A stretch of DNA of 64,000 bases from Janthinobacterium sp. PAMC25594 (GTDB taxonomy: Bacteria; Pseudomonadota; Gammaproteobacteria; Burkholderiales; Burkholderiaceae_D). The stretch lies in NCBI RefSeq assembly GCF_019443505.1, contig NZ_CP080377.1:434001-498000 (forward strand), in the 5' to 3' direction. A program made the position numbers and the translations under genes. Below the pieces are notes generated by a model that did not search any database, was not told where the DNA came from, and was given only the letters and a program-made list of their open reading frames with translations. Below, piece by piece: positions 53,020-63,026 of this stretch (position 1 is its first letter; the number at the start of each line of letters is the position of its first letter).

Positions 53020-54192
53020 TCAGGGGGCCGTGATCACCGTAGCGAGCGGTATCTTCATGAAGCGGATGCCGTTGCTGCCGTTTTCATACAGGATGCCGAT
53101 ATTGCCGGCGTCCACTTGCGTCAGGTCGCTGTAGGCGGAGGCGCCCGCCGTGATCAGCAGGGAAAACGGCCAGCTCTGTCCATCGTCCTTGCTGGCGCGC
53201 ACGGTGAGGTTGTTGCGGCTGGTGGTGGAGGCGGGATTGGCGTGCAACAGATACTGCTTGCCATTCCAGCCCAGGTTCAGCAAGCTGCCTTCGCACACGG
53301 GGTCGATCAGGGTGGTGTTGGCGAAACCGGCGCTGAAATTGGCGCCGCCATCGGAACTGACGGAGACGATGCGCTTGCGCGTGGCGCCGCTCTGGTCGCG
53401 GCTGTTGATCATCAGCTGGCTGGTGCTCAATTCGGCCGCCGTCGATTCGTTGGCCGAAGGGTAGCCCGTGTCGTTGCCGATCTGATAGCTGGCGCCATGG
53501 TCGTCCGAATAAAACACATAGGCGCGGCCATCCGCATAGCCCGCCTGCGGCGGCCCGGCCGTGAAGTTGCCCGGCACGACGAGGCGTCCGGAGCGCATCT
53601 GCACGCCGTGCCCCGGCCCCATGGCCAGGGTGCGCCAGCCGGCCGCGTTGTTGTAGGGCGCCGCGCCGATCTTCGCCGTCTGCGCCGTGATGTTCGATGG
53701 CGCGCTCCACGTCGTGCCGCCATCGGCCGACGTCCGCACCCATTGTTCGCGCACGCCGGCGCCGCCGTTGCGGATCGTGCTTTCGCTGGCATTGCCCGTG
53801 TTATAGAAGAGGAACAGCCGCCCGCCAGGGTAGGCGGGATCGAGCGTGTCGAGCACGGGCACCGGGTTGCCTGCTTGCAAGGTGCCATTTGACGCCACCA
53901 CGGACAGGGCCGACCAGGTCGTGCCGCCGTCCAGGCTTTTCTTCATGACCACCTGGATATTGCCGAAGTCGGCGCAGCCCGATGGGCGGCCTTCCGCGAA
54001 GGCGAGGATTGTACCGTTCTGCAATGTCACCACGGCGGGGATACGGTAGCAGCCGTAGCTGGCATCGGCGGCGGGAAATGGCGTGCTGGCGGAAATGGCC
54101 GCCTGGGCGACGGGGGCGCTACTCAAGGCCAGGCCCAGGAGGCAGGCGGTAGCCAGGCGATAGATCGATTGAATCGGCAAGACAGTTGACAT
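53020..54192 (-). CDS. nanH: Secreted exo-alpha-sialidase (GH33)
   Basis: 390 residues, ATG 54192; signal peptide to VAQA|AIS. GH33 marks: RIP motif YRIPAVVTL at about 49-57, five Asp boxes (SLDGGTTWS, SADGGTTWS, SDDHGASY, SSDGGANFS, SKDDGQSWP), the Glu of DPVCEGSLLNLG and the Tyr region SAYSDLTQV. It cleaves terminal sialic acids from glycans outside the cell. Last gene of the nan cluster, 114 bases beyond the preceding lipoprotein gene with a hairpin between them. Confidence 0.93.
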   Translation of the reverse strand: MSTVLPIQSIYRLATACLLGLALSSAPVAQAAISASTPFPAADASYGCYRIPAVVTLQNGTILAFAEGRPSGCADFGNIQVVMKKSLDGGTTWSALSVVASNGTLQAGNPVPVLDTLDPAYPGGRLFLFYNTGNASESTIRNGGAGVREQWVRTSADGGTTWSAPSNITAQTAKIGAAPYNNAAGWRTLAMGPGHGVQMRSGRLVVPGNFTAGPPQAGYADGRAYVFYSDDHGASYQIGNDTGYPSANESTAAELSTSQLMINSRDQSGATRKRIVSVSSDGGANFSAGFANTTLIDPVCEGSLLNLGWNGKQYLLHANPASTTSRNNLTVRASKDDGQSWPFSLLITAGASAYSDLTQVDAGNIGILYENGSNGIRFMKIPLATVITAP

Positions 54193-54260
54193 TGCGGTGA
54201 TTCCTTTCCCGGAACCGGGCGGCTCGCCAGGTTCCAAACCATCCCGTACTGGGGAAGTCC

Positions 54261-54288
54261 CGCGCGCCTGACGGGTGGCAGGCGCGCG
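54261..54288. terminator. GC-rich hairpin upstream of the sialidase gene
   Basis: CGCGCGCCTG-acgggtgg-CAGGCGCGCG, a perfect 10-bp stem, lies between the lipoprotein stop (54307) and the sialidase start (54192). There is no T-run on the minus strand, but TTTTT follows on the plus strand (54296-54300). It may attenuate sialidase transcription or stop antisense readthrough. Confidence 0.5.
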
Positions 54289-54306
54289 TCCCGTATTTTT
54301 GTCTGC

Positions 54307-54759
54307 CTAGTCGGCCAGCGGCAGCGCGCGCGGCGCGCTCGCTTCACTGCCATCGGCGACGGCGCGCCAACTGGCGCCCCGGATCGCCCAGGCGGCGGGG
54401 ATCGTGGCGCTCCAGTGCGTGCTGGCGTAACGGGCGCCAGGTGCCGCCGGCCGCGCCAGGGCGATGCGGCCCAGCGTGCGGCCCGCCGCCTGCAACTCCA
54501 GCGCGGGATTTTTCACGTCGACCTGTTCCAGTTCCAGCACGACGGCAATGTCCGTGTAGGTGCGCACGCCCGTGGCGCCCGGATATTCCACGTAGCCGAC
54601 GCGTAACGGCGTGCGCGCACGCATGGTCGCCGCCACGCTGACGGCGGCCAGCGTCGGGCGTGCCACGGTGCGCGCGGCGGCCTGTGGCGGCGCGACATCG
54701 CCACCGCACGCGGTCAGGAGCAGCGCCAGGCTGGCGATATCAAGCGTGCGCCAGTGCAA
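54307..54759 (-). CDS. Small lipoprotein in the nan/nag cluster
   Basis: 150 residues with a TTG start at 54759, chosen because GAGGGAG lies upstream and because it gives LHWRTLDIASLALLLTAC|GGD, a lipobox at the right distance. It overlaps nagA by 20 bases. The mature part is a beta-sandwich-like Ala-rich domain (VGYVEYPGATGVRTYTDIAV; WSATIPAAWAIRGASWRAVA). No family recognised. Between nagA and the sialidase it could be a glycan-binding or anchoring lipoprotein; that is inference. Confidence 0.6.
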   Translation of the reverse strand: MHWRTLDIASLALLLTACGGDVAPPQAAARTVARPTLAAVSVAATMRARTPLRVGYVEYPGATGVRTYTDIAVVLELEQVDVKNPALELQAAGRTLGRIALARPAAPGARYASTHWSATIPAAWAIRGASWRAVADGSEASAPRALPLAD

Positions 54760-55855
54760 TGCGTTCTCCCTCGGCCACCACGCCCTGCAGGGCCAGCTGC
54801 TCGTCGACAATGGCGATGTCGGCCCAGGCGCCTGCGCGCAGGCGGCCCCGGTCGGCCACGCCCAGGTAGTCGGCCGGATAGGCGGACAGGCGGCGCGAGG
54901 CGTCGGCCAGGTCCAGCCCGACGGAGACGAGGTTGCGCAAGGCCTGATCCATGGTTAAACAGGAACCGGCCAGGGTGCCGTCGGCCAGGCGCACGCCGCC
55001 CTGGCATTTGTGCACCGTGTGGGAGCCGAGGCGGTAGTCGCCGTCCGCCATGCCGGTGGCGGAAGTCGAATCGGTGACGCAATACAGCTGCGGGATGGCG
55101 CGCAGGGCCGCCAGCAGGGCACCCGGATGCACGTGCAGCAGGTCGGGAATGATTTCGGCGTAGCGCGCGTGGGCCAGCGCGGCGCCGACGATGCCGGGCT
55201 GGCGGTGGTGCAAGCCCGTCATGGCGTTGAACAGATGGGCAAAGCTGCTGGCGCCGTGGCGCAGGCCGGCCACGCCATCGTCGTAGCTGCCGCTCGTGTG
55301 GCCGATCTGCATGCGCACGCCGTCGGCACTCAGCTCGCGGATGATCTCCAGGTGGCCGGCGATTTCCGGCGCGATGGTGATGACGCGGATGGGCGCCAGG
55401 CGGCGAAGCCGGCGCAGGCTGTCGATCACGGCCACGCACGCATGGTCGGGTTGGGCGCCCAGCTTTTCCTGGTTGATGAACGGGCCTTCCAGGTGCACGC
55501 CCAGCACGCGGGCGGCGCCCGGCTGACGCGCGCCGCAGGCTTGCCCCAGGCCCGCCAGCACGGCTTCCAGCTCGGCCATCGGTGCCGTCATGGTGGTTGC
55601 CAGCAGCGACGTGGTGCCGTGGCGCGCGTGGGCGGCGGCGATACGGGCGCAAGCGTCGCCGCCCTGCATGATGTCGGCGCCGCCGCCGCCATGCACGTGC
55701 AGGTCGATGAATCCCGGCAGCAGGGTCGGGCCAGGCGTGCCCGCCCGTTCCTCGATGGCGGCGATGCGCCCGTCCGGCGCCACCGTCAGGGTGCCGTTGA
55801 TCCAGTGCTCATCGCACAGGATGCGGCCGTGATGTTGCCGGTAAGCTTCAGTCAT
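54740..55855 (-). CDS. nagA: N-acetylglucosamine-6-phosphate deacetylase
   Basis: 371 residues, ATG 55855. Amidohydrolase fold: metal site LPGFIDLHVHGGGGADIMQG, HLEGPFINQEKLGA, IGHTSGSYDD, GASSFAHLFNAMTGLHHRQP and the catalytic Asp in YCVTDSTSATGMADG. Converts GlcNAc-6-P to GlcN-6-P and acetate, the step after NanE. nagB is not in the window. A perfect 12-bp hairpin lies just upstream. Confidence 0.94.
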   Translation of the reverse strand: MTEAYRQHHGRILCDEHWINGTLTVAPDGRIAAIEERAGTPGPTLLPGFIDLHVHGGGGADIMQGGDACARIAAAHARHGTTSLLATTMTAPMAELEAVLAGLGQACGARQPGAARVLGVHLEGPFINQEKLGAQPDHACVAVIDSLRRLRRLAPIRVITIAPEIAGHLEIIRELSADGVRMQIGHTSGSYDDGVAGLRHGASSFAHLFNAMTGLHHRQPGIVGAALAHARYAEIIPDLLHVHPGALLAALRAIPQLYCVTDSTSATGMADGDYRLGSHTVHKCQGGVRLADGTLAGSCLTMDQALRNLVSVGLDLADASRRLSAYPADYLGVADRGRLRAGAWADIAIVDEQLALQGVVAEGERIALAHA

Positions 55856-55884
55856 GATGTTCTTTCTGGTCTGTTCGGAAAGTG

Positions 55885-55919
55885 GCGCCCGGCGCCGGTG
55901 GAGGCCGCGCCGGGCGCCG
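55885..55919. other. Strong intercistronic hairpin upstream of nagA
   Basis: GGCGCCCGGCGC (55885-55896), 11-base loop, GCGCCGGGCGCC (55908-55919): a perfect 12-bp GC stem between the nanM stop and nagA start, with no T-run. Likely an RNA processing or attenuation element that sets the nanM:nagA ratio. Confidence 0.65.
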
Positions 55920-55923
55920 GCGC

Positions 55924-57072
55924 TTAGCGCACGATCTGGACGGCCTTGCCATCCCATTGCAGCAGGAACACGTCCTTGCTGGCGGCGCCGCCGTCGAGTT
56001 CACCGCCGATGACCAGTACCCCATCGTCGAGCTGGACGCCGGTGCCGTAGCCCAGGCCCGCCGGCAGCTTGCCCGCGTGCGACCACTTGCCGTCGCGGCG
56101 CGCGTAGATATCGTCGCGCCAGGTCTTCTTCAAGCCCTTGTGCGCGTAATTCTGGCCCGCGTCGAACTGCTGCCAGGCGCCGGGGAAGTTGGCGCCGCCG
56201 GCCACCAGCAGCACCTTGTTGCTGTAGCCGGCGAACGCTCCCGCCACGCCTTCCTGGCGCGTGGCGCCCGGTGGCGCCGGCAGCTTGCCGCCTTGTTTCC
56301 ATGTCAGCTTGTCGCCATCGATGAGCACTTCCTTCACCTGCGGCGAACGCAGGCCCGGCTTGATTTCGCCATTCACCATGGTCAGGACCTTGCCTTGCAC
56401 GGCCACGCCCGCGCCCACGGTGGGCAGCTGCGGATCCGCGCCCAGGTTGCGCCACTGGTTGCTGTGCGGGTTATAGCTCATCACCTGCGCCGTCCACAGG
56501 TAGTCTTGCGGGCGCTGGTCAAAATAATGCCCGGCGACAACAGCCTGGCGTTCCTTGTTGTCCGCCGCGCCCACGGCGTAGTCCTGGAAGTAGCCATCGA
56601 AGATGGCCTTGTTGACGCCGCCAAAGAAGACGATGTTCTGCTGGTCGACGGAGACCACGCTGGCCGTGAAGATGCCCAGCGGCGCGCGCGTGGGCAACTG
56701 GCGCCAGCTATTGGCGGCCGGATCGTAGACATAGGCCGTGTCGAACACGGTCAGGGCCTTGTCCTCGGGCGCGTTCTTGCCCGAGCCGCCGAACAGGTAG
56801 ACCAGGCCGCCGATGGCCACGGCATTGGCCGCGTCGCGGGGCGCGTCGGGAAATGGCGCCAGCGCCACCCAGGGCGCGCCCGGCTTGCCCGTGTCGAGCG
56901 CATACCAGGCCTTGCCGGCCGAACCGAGGCCTGCATAGACGGTGGCGCCGATGCGCGCGCCGGCGCCGTTCTTGATGGGGGCGGGGAAGTCGGGCCAGCG
57001 CGGGGCGGCGCCAGCGGCCTGGGTGGCGGAGAAGGCGAGGCACAACAGCAATGCACAGCTGAGTTTTTTCAT
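55924..57072 (-). CDS. nanM: N-acetylneuraminate epimerase (NanM), periplasmic kelch propeller
   Basis: 382 residues, ATG 57072; signal peptide to QAAGAA. Six kelch blades with GG pairs: VYLFGGSGK, IVFFGGVNK, VLLVAGGANFPG, VLVIGGELDGG. WPDFPAPIKNGAGARIGATV and NGEIKPGLRSPQVKEV match NanM. It interconverts alpha- and beta-Neu5Ac in the periplasm so that transport can use the beta form. 38 bases downstream of the porin stop. Confidence 0.92.
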   Translation of the reverse strand: MKKLSCALLLCLAFSATQAAGAAPRWPDFPAPIKNGAGARIGATVYAGLGSAGKAWYALDTGKPGAPWVALAPFPDAPRDAANAVAIGGLVYLFGGSGKNAPEDKALTVFDTAYVYDPAANSWRQLPTRAPLGIFTASVVSVDQQNIVFFGGVNKAIFDGYFQDYAVGAADNKERQAVVAGHYFDQRPQDYLWTAQVMSYNPHSNQWRNLGADPQLPTVGAGVAVQGKVLTMVNGEIKPGLRSPQVKEVLIDGDKLTWKQGGKLPAPPGATRQEGVAGAFAGYSNKVLLVAGGANFPGAWQQFDAGQNYAHKGLKKTWRDDIYARRDGKWSHAGKLPAGLGYGTGVQLDDGVLVIGGELDGGAASKDVFLLQWDGKAVQIVR

Positions 57073-57110
57073 GATGGATGGTGTGTAAGGTGGAGGAAAG
57101 TGGCCAGCGC

Positions 57111-58250
57111 TTAGAAATTTGTCGTAAAGCCAGCGCGCAATTCCGTGAACTTGTTGCCGCTGGTATCCCACTTGCGGTAGGTGGGGCGGAGCCAGAACGA
57201 GGTCGAACCGCGCGTCAGGCCCAGGTTCATCTTGTAGGCCAGTTCCACGCGCAGCTGCTTGTAGTCGTTGGCGTCGTGGGGGACGGTATCGACCTTGTGG
57301 ATGATGAACACGGGGCGCAGGTGGAAGTTCGGCGTGACGCTGTACTGGCCGCCCAGGATGATCTCGTTGTCCTTGATGCTGCTGCCGTTAGGACGCTGCG
57401 TCTTGTCCTGCACCAGCAGCGCGCGCACCGAGTGCGTACCGAGCGGCACGATGCCACCGATCATGATTTGCGTGGTCTCATACACGCCATCGGCCAGCGG
57501 GCTGTTGTCGCTGGTGGCCAGCGCATTTTTCAGGTTCTGCTTTTGCGAGCCATAGTTCAGGTCGATGCGCGCTACGGGATAGTCGAGGCGCGCGCCGAGG
57601 ATGTAGCCGTTGGCCGCCTTGGTGTTGGGGGCGATGTTCGGTGCCGTCGCCGACACCAGTTTCTCATCCGTGAAACTGCTGCCGTTCCAGTAAAACTGCG
57701 CGCGCAGCGTGGCCACACCCGCCACTTTCGGGCTCGTGTAAGTGAGTGAATTGTCGGCCCAGATGGCGTTCGAGATGCGCGTCAGGCCGGCCGGGTAGCC
57801 CTTGCCGGCGCCCGTGCCCAGCTCGCTCATTTCGCCGATGTTGCCGCCCGAGGCGTACGGATCGAGCACGTTGATGTAGCTGTCGAGCCATTGGCGGCCG
57901 AAACGCACGCTGCCGTAGGCGCTGTTGATGCCGCCCCATGCTTCGCGGTTGCCGAAGGAATTCGTCCAGGCGGGCGTGGCGTCGCCCGTGACCAGCTTGG
58001 TCGAAACGAACAGTTCGGCGCTCAGGCCCGAATTGTCGAGCGGCAACACGCTGCCGAAGGCCAGCAGCACGCCGGGATGGCTGCGCTGGCGGTGCTCATT
58101 GTCGCCTTGCTCCGTCAAACCCTTGCGATCGCTGATCGAATACTCGAACTGGCCGCTGATATTAATGGGCGGCAGTGTCACCTGCGCCGAGGCTGAAATG
58201 GTGCAGGCCGCCAGTGGGATAGCGATGAGCAGGGTGCGCTGAACTTTCAT
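57111..58250 (-). CDS. Outer-membrane porin, probable sialic-acid entry
   Basis: 379 residues, ATG 58250. Signal peptide to ISASAQ, then a 16-strand porin pattern: FGSVRFGRQWLDSYINVLDP-type loop L3 and PEFG-like signature YGSVRFGRQW, ending AGFTTNF with terminal Phe. The Gram-negative (Neisseria/Burkholderia) porin family. First gene of the second nan unit, so it probably admits sialic acid or aminosugars. It is not related to E. coli NanC. Confidence 0.87.
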   Translation of the reverse strand: MKVQRTLLIAIPLAACTISASAQVTLPPINISGQFEYSISDRKGLTEQGDNEHRQRSHPGVLLAFGSVLPLDNSGLSAELFVSTKLVTGDATPAWTNSFGNREAWGGINSAYGSVRFGRQWLDSYINVLDPYASGGNIGEMSELGTGAGKGYPAGLTRISNAIWADNSLTYTSPKVAGVATLRAQFYWNGSSFTDEKLVSATAPNIAPNTKAANGYILGARLDYPVARIDLNYGSQKQNLKNALATSDNSPLADGVYETTQIMIGGIVPLGTHSVRALLVQDKTQRPNGSSIKDNEIILGGQYSVTPNFHLRPVFIIHKVDTVPHDANDYKQLRVELAYKMNLGLTRGSTSFWLRPTYRKWDTSGNKFTELRAGFTTNF

Positions 58251-58337
58251 TGACTTCTCCAGTTGTTTGTTACTTTTTTGTTGGAAAGAATTTCAATACA
58301 TGAGCATTTGGGTGGGTTGCTGCTTGGCTCGAAAATC

Positions 58338-58367
58338 AGTGTAAAGATATATGATATCTAATGTCAA
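58338..58367 (-). promoter_or_regulatory. Predicted promoter with embedded operator for the porin-nanM-nagA-nanH unit
   Basis: Minus strand: TTGACA (58367-58362), 18-bp spacer, TACACT (58343-58338). The spacer contains the perfect inverted repeat AGATAT-atg-ATATCT (58345-58359), so a bound repressor would block RNA polymerase. This is the design of a NanR-type substrate-controlled promoter; the regulator gene is not in the window. Confidence 0.65.
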
Positions 58368-58434
58368 ACAACTTATAAACTTGTTGCTTTTTTGTTCGAT
58401 CGGGGTGTTTTCAGCGCCGGGGAAAATGGCTGCA

Positions 58435-58451
58435 GCCCGCATGGTGCGGGC
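58435..58451 (-). terminator. Hairpin after nanK
   Basis: GCCCGCA-tgg-TGCGGGC, nested in outer GCTGCA/TGCAGC arms, 22 bases beyond the nanK stop. Only a short T-run (CATTTTC) follows on the minus strand, so termination may be partial. Confidence 0.5.
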
Positions 58452-58473
58452 CTTTGCAGCGTTCATGGCAGGC

Positions 58474-59349
58474 TCAGACAGGGCAGGCGGCCGCCCCCAG
58501 CAAGCCCGCATCCGCACCCAGCCTGGCCGCGCTCAGCGGTGGCGGGCAGGGCAAGGGCAAGCCTGCCAGCGCCTTGGCGATGCGCGGCAACATGCCGGGC
58601 GCCAGCCCGACGCTGCCGCCGATGACGACGGCATCGAGATCCACGCTCATGTGCAGGCCGGCGATGGCTTCGGCCACCCCCAGCGCCGCCAGGTCGAGGA
58701 TGGCGGCGGCGCGCGGCTCGGTCGCGGCCAGGGCAAACAGGCCGGCGCTGTCGAGCTGCCGCCCGAACACGGCGCTCGCCTGGCGCGCCAGCGCCGTGCC
58801 GGACGCCAGCATTTCCAGGCAGCCCAGCCGTCCGCAGCCACAGGCGACAAGGCCATCGGCGGGTGTCAGCCGGGCCGGCGCGTGGCCCACGTGGCCGGCC
58901 AGGCCGTGCGGCCCCGCGCGCAGGCGGTGATCCAGCACCAGGCCGCCGCCCACCCCGGTCGACAGGGTCAGGAACAGCAGGTTGGCCGGATAAGCGGCCT
59001 CGCCCATGTCGCGCCGGGCGCAGTATTCTCCCCACGCGGCCGCCTGGGCGTCGTTGAACAGGGTCACGGGACAGGCGAAGCGTTCGCGCAGCAAGGATTC
59101 CAATGGAAAACCATTCCAGAAAGAAATGATGGCGCGGTTCACGGGATACACCTTGCCGCCGTCGACGTAGCCGGTGGTGGCCACGCTGATGCGTTCAGGC
59201 GCGGGCCAGCCATCGACCAGCGCATCGATGGCGGCGGCAAATTGCGCTGCGTCAACGGCCATGGGCACTTGCCGCCGCGCGACGATCACGCCGTGGTCCA
59301 CGAGGGCGGCGGCCAGTTTGGTGCCGCCGATGTCGATAGCCAGCAGCAT
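58474..59349 (-). CDS. nanK: ROK-family N-acetylmannosamine kinase
   Basis: 291 residues, ATG 59349, one base after the nanE stop. ATP site LLAIDIGGTKLAAALVD; catalytic Asp in TLFNDAQAAAWGE; ROK zinc motif GHVGHAPA ... CGCGRLGCLE; LSTGVGGGLVLDH. Phosphorylates ManNAc to ManNAc-6-P. Chosen as NanK rather than glucokinase because of nanE and nanA in the same operon. Confidence 0.9.
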   Translation of the reverse strand: MLLAIDIGGTKLAAALVDHGVIVARRQVPMAVDAAQFAAAIDALVDGWPAPERISVATTGYVDGGKVYPVNRAIISFWNGFPLESLLRERFACPVTLFNDAQAAAWGEYCARRDMGEAAYPANLLFLTLSTGVGGGLVLDHRLRAGPHGLAGHVGHAPARLTPADGLVACGCGRLGCLEMLASGTALARQASAVFGRQLDSAGLFALAATEPRAAAILDLAALGVAEAIAGLHMSVDLDAVVIGGSVGLAPGMLPRIAKALAGLPLPCPPPLSAARLGADAGLLGAAACPV

Positions 59350-59350
59350 C

Positions 59351-60064
59351 TCAGGCCTCGCCCGCAAGCGGCGCGGTGTTCAAGGCGGCGGCGAACCACT
59401 GCGTGATGTGCTCGATGCGCGTGATGGCCGAGCCGACCGTGACGCAGCAGGCGCCCGCGCGCAGGCAGTCGGCGGCGTCCTGCGGCGTGCGGATGCGCCC
59501 TTCGGCCATCACGCGCACGCCGCACTGCGCCAGCTGGCCGACCAGCGCCGTGTTGGGCCGGTCTTCCGGCAGGTAGGCCGTGTCCTTCGTATAGCCGGAC
59601 AGGGTCGTGCCCACCAGATCGCAGCCCAGCGCATGGCAGGCCAGGCCGTCTTTCAAGGTGGAGCAGTCGGCCATGGCGGCCTTGCCAGCCGCGCGCACGG
59701 CCGCCAGCAGGGTGGTTACGCGCACGGGGCGGGGGCGGTCCGTGCCGTCGAAGGCGATGATGGCGGCGCCCGCTTCGGCCAGCGCATGCACGTCTTCGAT
59801 GTAAGGCGTGATGCGCACGGGGCTGTCGGCCAGGTCGCGCTTGACGATGCCGATGATGACGGCCTGCGGCAAGGCTTGCGCCACGGCGCGCACGTGTTCC
59901 ACGCCTTCGATGCGCAGGGCCGTGGCGCCGCCGTCCATGGCGGCGCGCGCCATGGCGACGATGATGGCGGGGCTGTCCATGGGGCTGTCGTCGAGCGGCT
60001 GGCACGATACGACGAGGCCACCTTGCAGGCGGTTCAATAGGGAGGTGGGATGCAGATCAGTCAT
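59351..60064 (-). CDS. nanE: N-acetylmannosamine-6-phosphate 2-epimerase
   Basis: 237 residues, ATG 60064 overlapping the ABC ATPase gene by 4 bases. TIM barrel with [55 protein letters not shown] and [20 protein letters not shown], the NanE signature set. Converts ManNAc-6-P to GlcNAc-6-P for NagA. Confidence 0.94.
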   Translation of the reverse strand: MTDLHPTSLLNRLQGGLVVSCQPLDDSPMDSPAIIVAMARAAMDGGATALRIEGVEHVRAVAQALPQAVIIGIVKRDLADSPVRITPYIEDVHALAEAGAAIIAFDGTDRPRPVRVTTLLAAVRAAGKAAMADCSTLKDGLACHALGCDLVGTTLSGYTKDTAYLPEDRPNTALVGQLAQCGVRVMAEGRIRTPQDAADCLRAGACCVTVGSAITRIEHITQWFAAALNTAPLAGEA

Positions 60065-61063
60065 GGGGTGGTTCGCTCAAGCGTGGATGGGGACGGCGCC
60101 AGCAGCAGGCAGGCGGCGTCGTGGTTGGGTTCGATGCTGCGCAGGGGCGGCACTTGTTGCCGGCAGGCCGGCTGGGCTTGCGGGCAGCGCGTGTGGAAGA
60201 CGCAGCCCGGTGGCGGCGCCAGCGGACTGGGGATTTCTCCGCCCAGCACGTCCTCTGGCGCCATGCGGCAGCCGGGGTCGGCGGCCGGCGAGCTCTTCCA
60301 CAGGGCCCGCGTGTACGGGTGCGCGCCGCCCGTGGCGATGGCCGAGCGCGGTGCCGCTTCCATCAGGCGGCCCAGGTACAGCACCAGCACGCGGTCGCAC
60401 ATGGCTTGCACCATGGGCAGGTCGTGCGAAATGAAAATGATGGACAGGCCAAACTGTTGCTGCAAATCCAGCAGCAAATTGATGATCTGCGCCTTGACGG
60501 AGGCGTCCAGCGCGGCGACGGCTTCATCGGCGATCAGCACCTTCGGCTTCAGGGCCAGGGCACGGGCAATCACCACGCGCTGTTTCTGGCCGCCCGACAA
60601 TTCATGCGGATAGCGGCGCAGCGCCGTGACGGGCAAGCCCACCACGTCCAGCAGGCGGGTGATCTCGGCCAGCTGCTCTTCCTTGCTGCCGCGCCGGTGC
60701 AAAATAAATGGTTCGCGCAGGCACTGTTCGATGGTCAGGCGGGGGTTCAGGCTGGCGTTCGGGTCCTGGAACACCATCTGCACTTCGCCGCGCAGCCGGC
60801 GCAGGGCCTCGCCCCGGTAGCTGGACAGCGGCTGGCCTTCGTAGCGGATCTGTCCGCTGTCCTGGCGCAGCAGCTGCATCGCCAGCTTCGCCAGGGTCGA
60901 CTTGCCGCTGCCCGACTCGCCCACGATGCCCAGCACTTCACCGCGGCGCAGGCCGAAGCTCACGTCCTGCACGGCTTTCACGGACTGGCGCTTGCCCAGG
61001 AATCCCGCGCGGCTGTGGAAGGCCACGCCCACGTGCTCGAAGGACAGAATTTCGGTGCCTGTT

Positions 61064-61083
<20 letters not shown>
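60061..61083 (-). CDS. ABC oligopeptide-type ATPase (DppF/OppF-like), probable sialic-acid importer
   Basis: 340 residues, ATG 61083 behind GGAG, overlapping the other ATPase by 20 bases. Walker [13 protein letters not shown], signature [16 protein letters not shown], Walker [14 protein letters not shown] (Ala-Val where most have Pro-Thr/Ser), and the OppF C-terminal Cys cluster ([14 protein letters not shown]), which often binds Fe-S. In sialic-acid operons such proteins belong to SatABCD-type importers. Substrate inferred from neighbours. Confidence 0.85.
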
Positions 61084-62080
<997 letters not shown>

Positions 62081-62103
62081 CACATCTCCTTGCTATATTG
62101 AAA

Positions 62104-63024
62104 TCAGAGCAGACCGGCGGCCGCGACGATGGCGCGCACGCGCTCGACGGCGGCGTCCGGCAGCAAGCGGTTCGGCTTGCTCATCAAACGGTTGTCGATG
62201 ATGCCCATCAGCTGCATGGCCGTCTTGAATCCGCCCACGCCCGAGGCGTTCGGGCTGGTGTAGGGCACGCCGTGGAAGACGATGTCGAACAGGGCGATCA
62301 GGCGTTCCTGTTCGGCGCGCGCGCCTTCCCAGTCGCCGGCGCGGGCCCGCTCGTACAGGCGCACGTAGCCGGCCGGATCGACGTTGCCCAGGCCAGGCAC
62401 GCAGCCGTGGGCGCCGCCCAGCAAGGCGTAGTCGACCGTCGTTTCGGAACCCGTCAGGATGGCGAAATCCGGGGCATCGGCGAAGTCGCGCATCAGCATG
62501 CGCATGTTGCCGTCGTCGCCGCTGCTGTCCTTGACGGCGCAGATCAGGCCTTCGTCGTACATGGCGCGCAGGGTTTCACGGCTCAACTTGCTGTGCACGC
62601 AGACGGGAATGTCGTAGGCGATGATGGGCAGGTCGACGGCTTGCTGGATGTAGCGGAAATGGTCGATGGTTTCGGCGGGGCTGGTGCGCGTGTAGAACGG
62701 CGCCGTCACCACCAGGCCTTGCACGCCCAGTTCCTTGGCCACCTTCGCGTGTTCGATGCAGCGCTCGGTGGTCGGGTCGATCACGCCGGCCACCAGCGGC
62801 ACGGCGCCGGCCGTCTCGTCGACGGCGATGCGGATGGCTTCGGCGCGCTGGGCGCCATTGAGGAAAATCACTTCGCTGGTCGAACCCATCAGGAACAAGC
62901 CGTGCACGCCGCCATCGATCAGGTGGCGGATCACGCGCCGCAGCGAGCGTTCGTCGATCTTGCCCTGCGGGTCCAGCGGCGTGACGACGGGAGGGATGAT
63001 GCCGTGTAATTTCAATGCTGACAT
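62104..63024 (-). CDS. nanA: DapA/NanA-family aldolase, probable N-acetylneuraminate lyase
   Basis: 306 residues, ATG 63024, two bases after the permease stop; the Shine-Dalgarno lies inside that gene. Class I aldolase barrel: GSTSEVIFL (usually GTTGE), catalytic Tyr in [10 protein letters not shown], Schiff-base Lys in [24 protein letters not shown]. The GSTSE and KDSSGD wording is closer to the wider DapA superfamily than to E. coli NanA, so identity rests partly on the nanE/nanK context. Would split Neu5Ac into ManNAc and pyruvate. Confidence 0.8.
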   Translation of the reverse strand: MSALKLHGIIPPVVTPLDPQGKIDERSLRRVIRHLIDGGVHGLFLMGSTSEVIFLNGAQRAEAIRIAVDETAGAVPLVAGVIDPTTERCIEHAKVAKELGVQGLVVTAPFYTRTSPAETIDHFRYIQQAVDLPIIAYDIPVCVHSKLSRETLRAMYDEGLICAVKDSSGDDGNMRMLMRDFADAPDFAILTGSETTVDYALLGGAHGCVPGLGNVDPAGYVRLYERARAGDWEGARAEQERLIALFDIVFHGVPYTSPNASGVGGFKTAMQLMGIIDNRLMSKPNRLLPDAAVERVRAIVAAAGLL

Positions 63025-63026
63025 GA

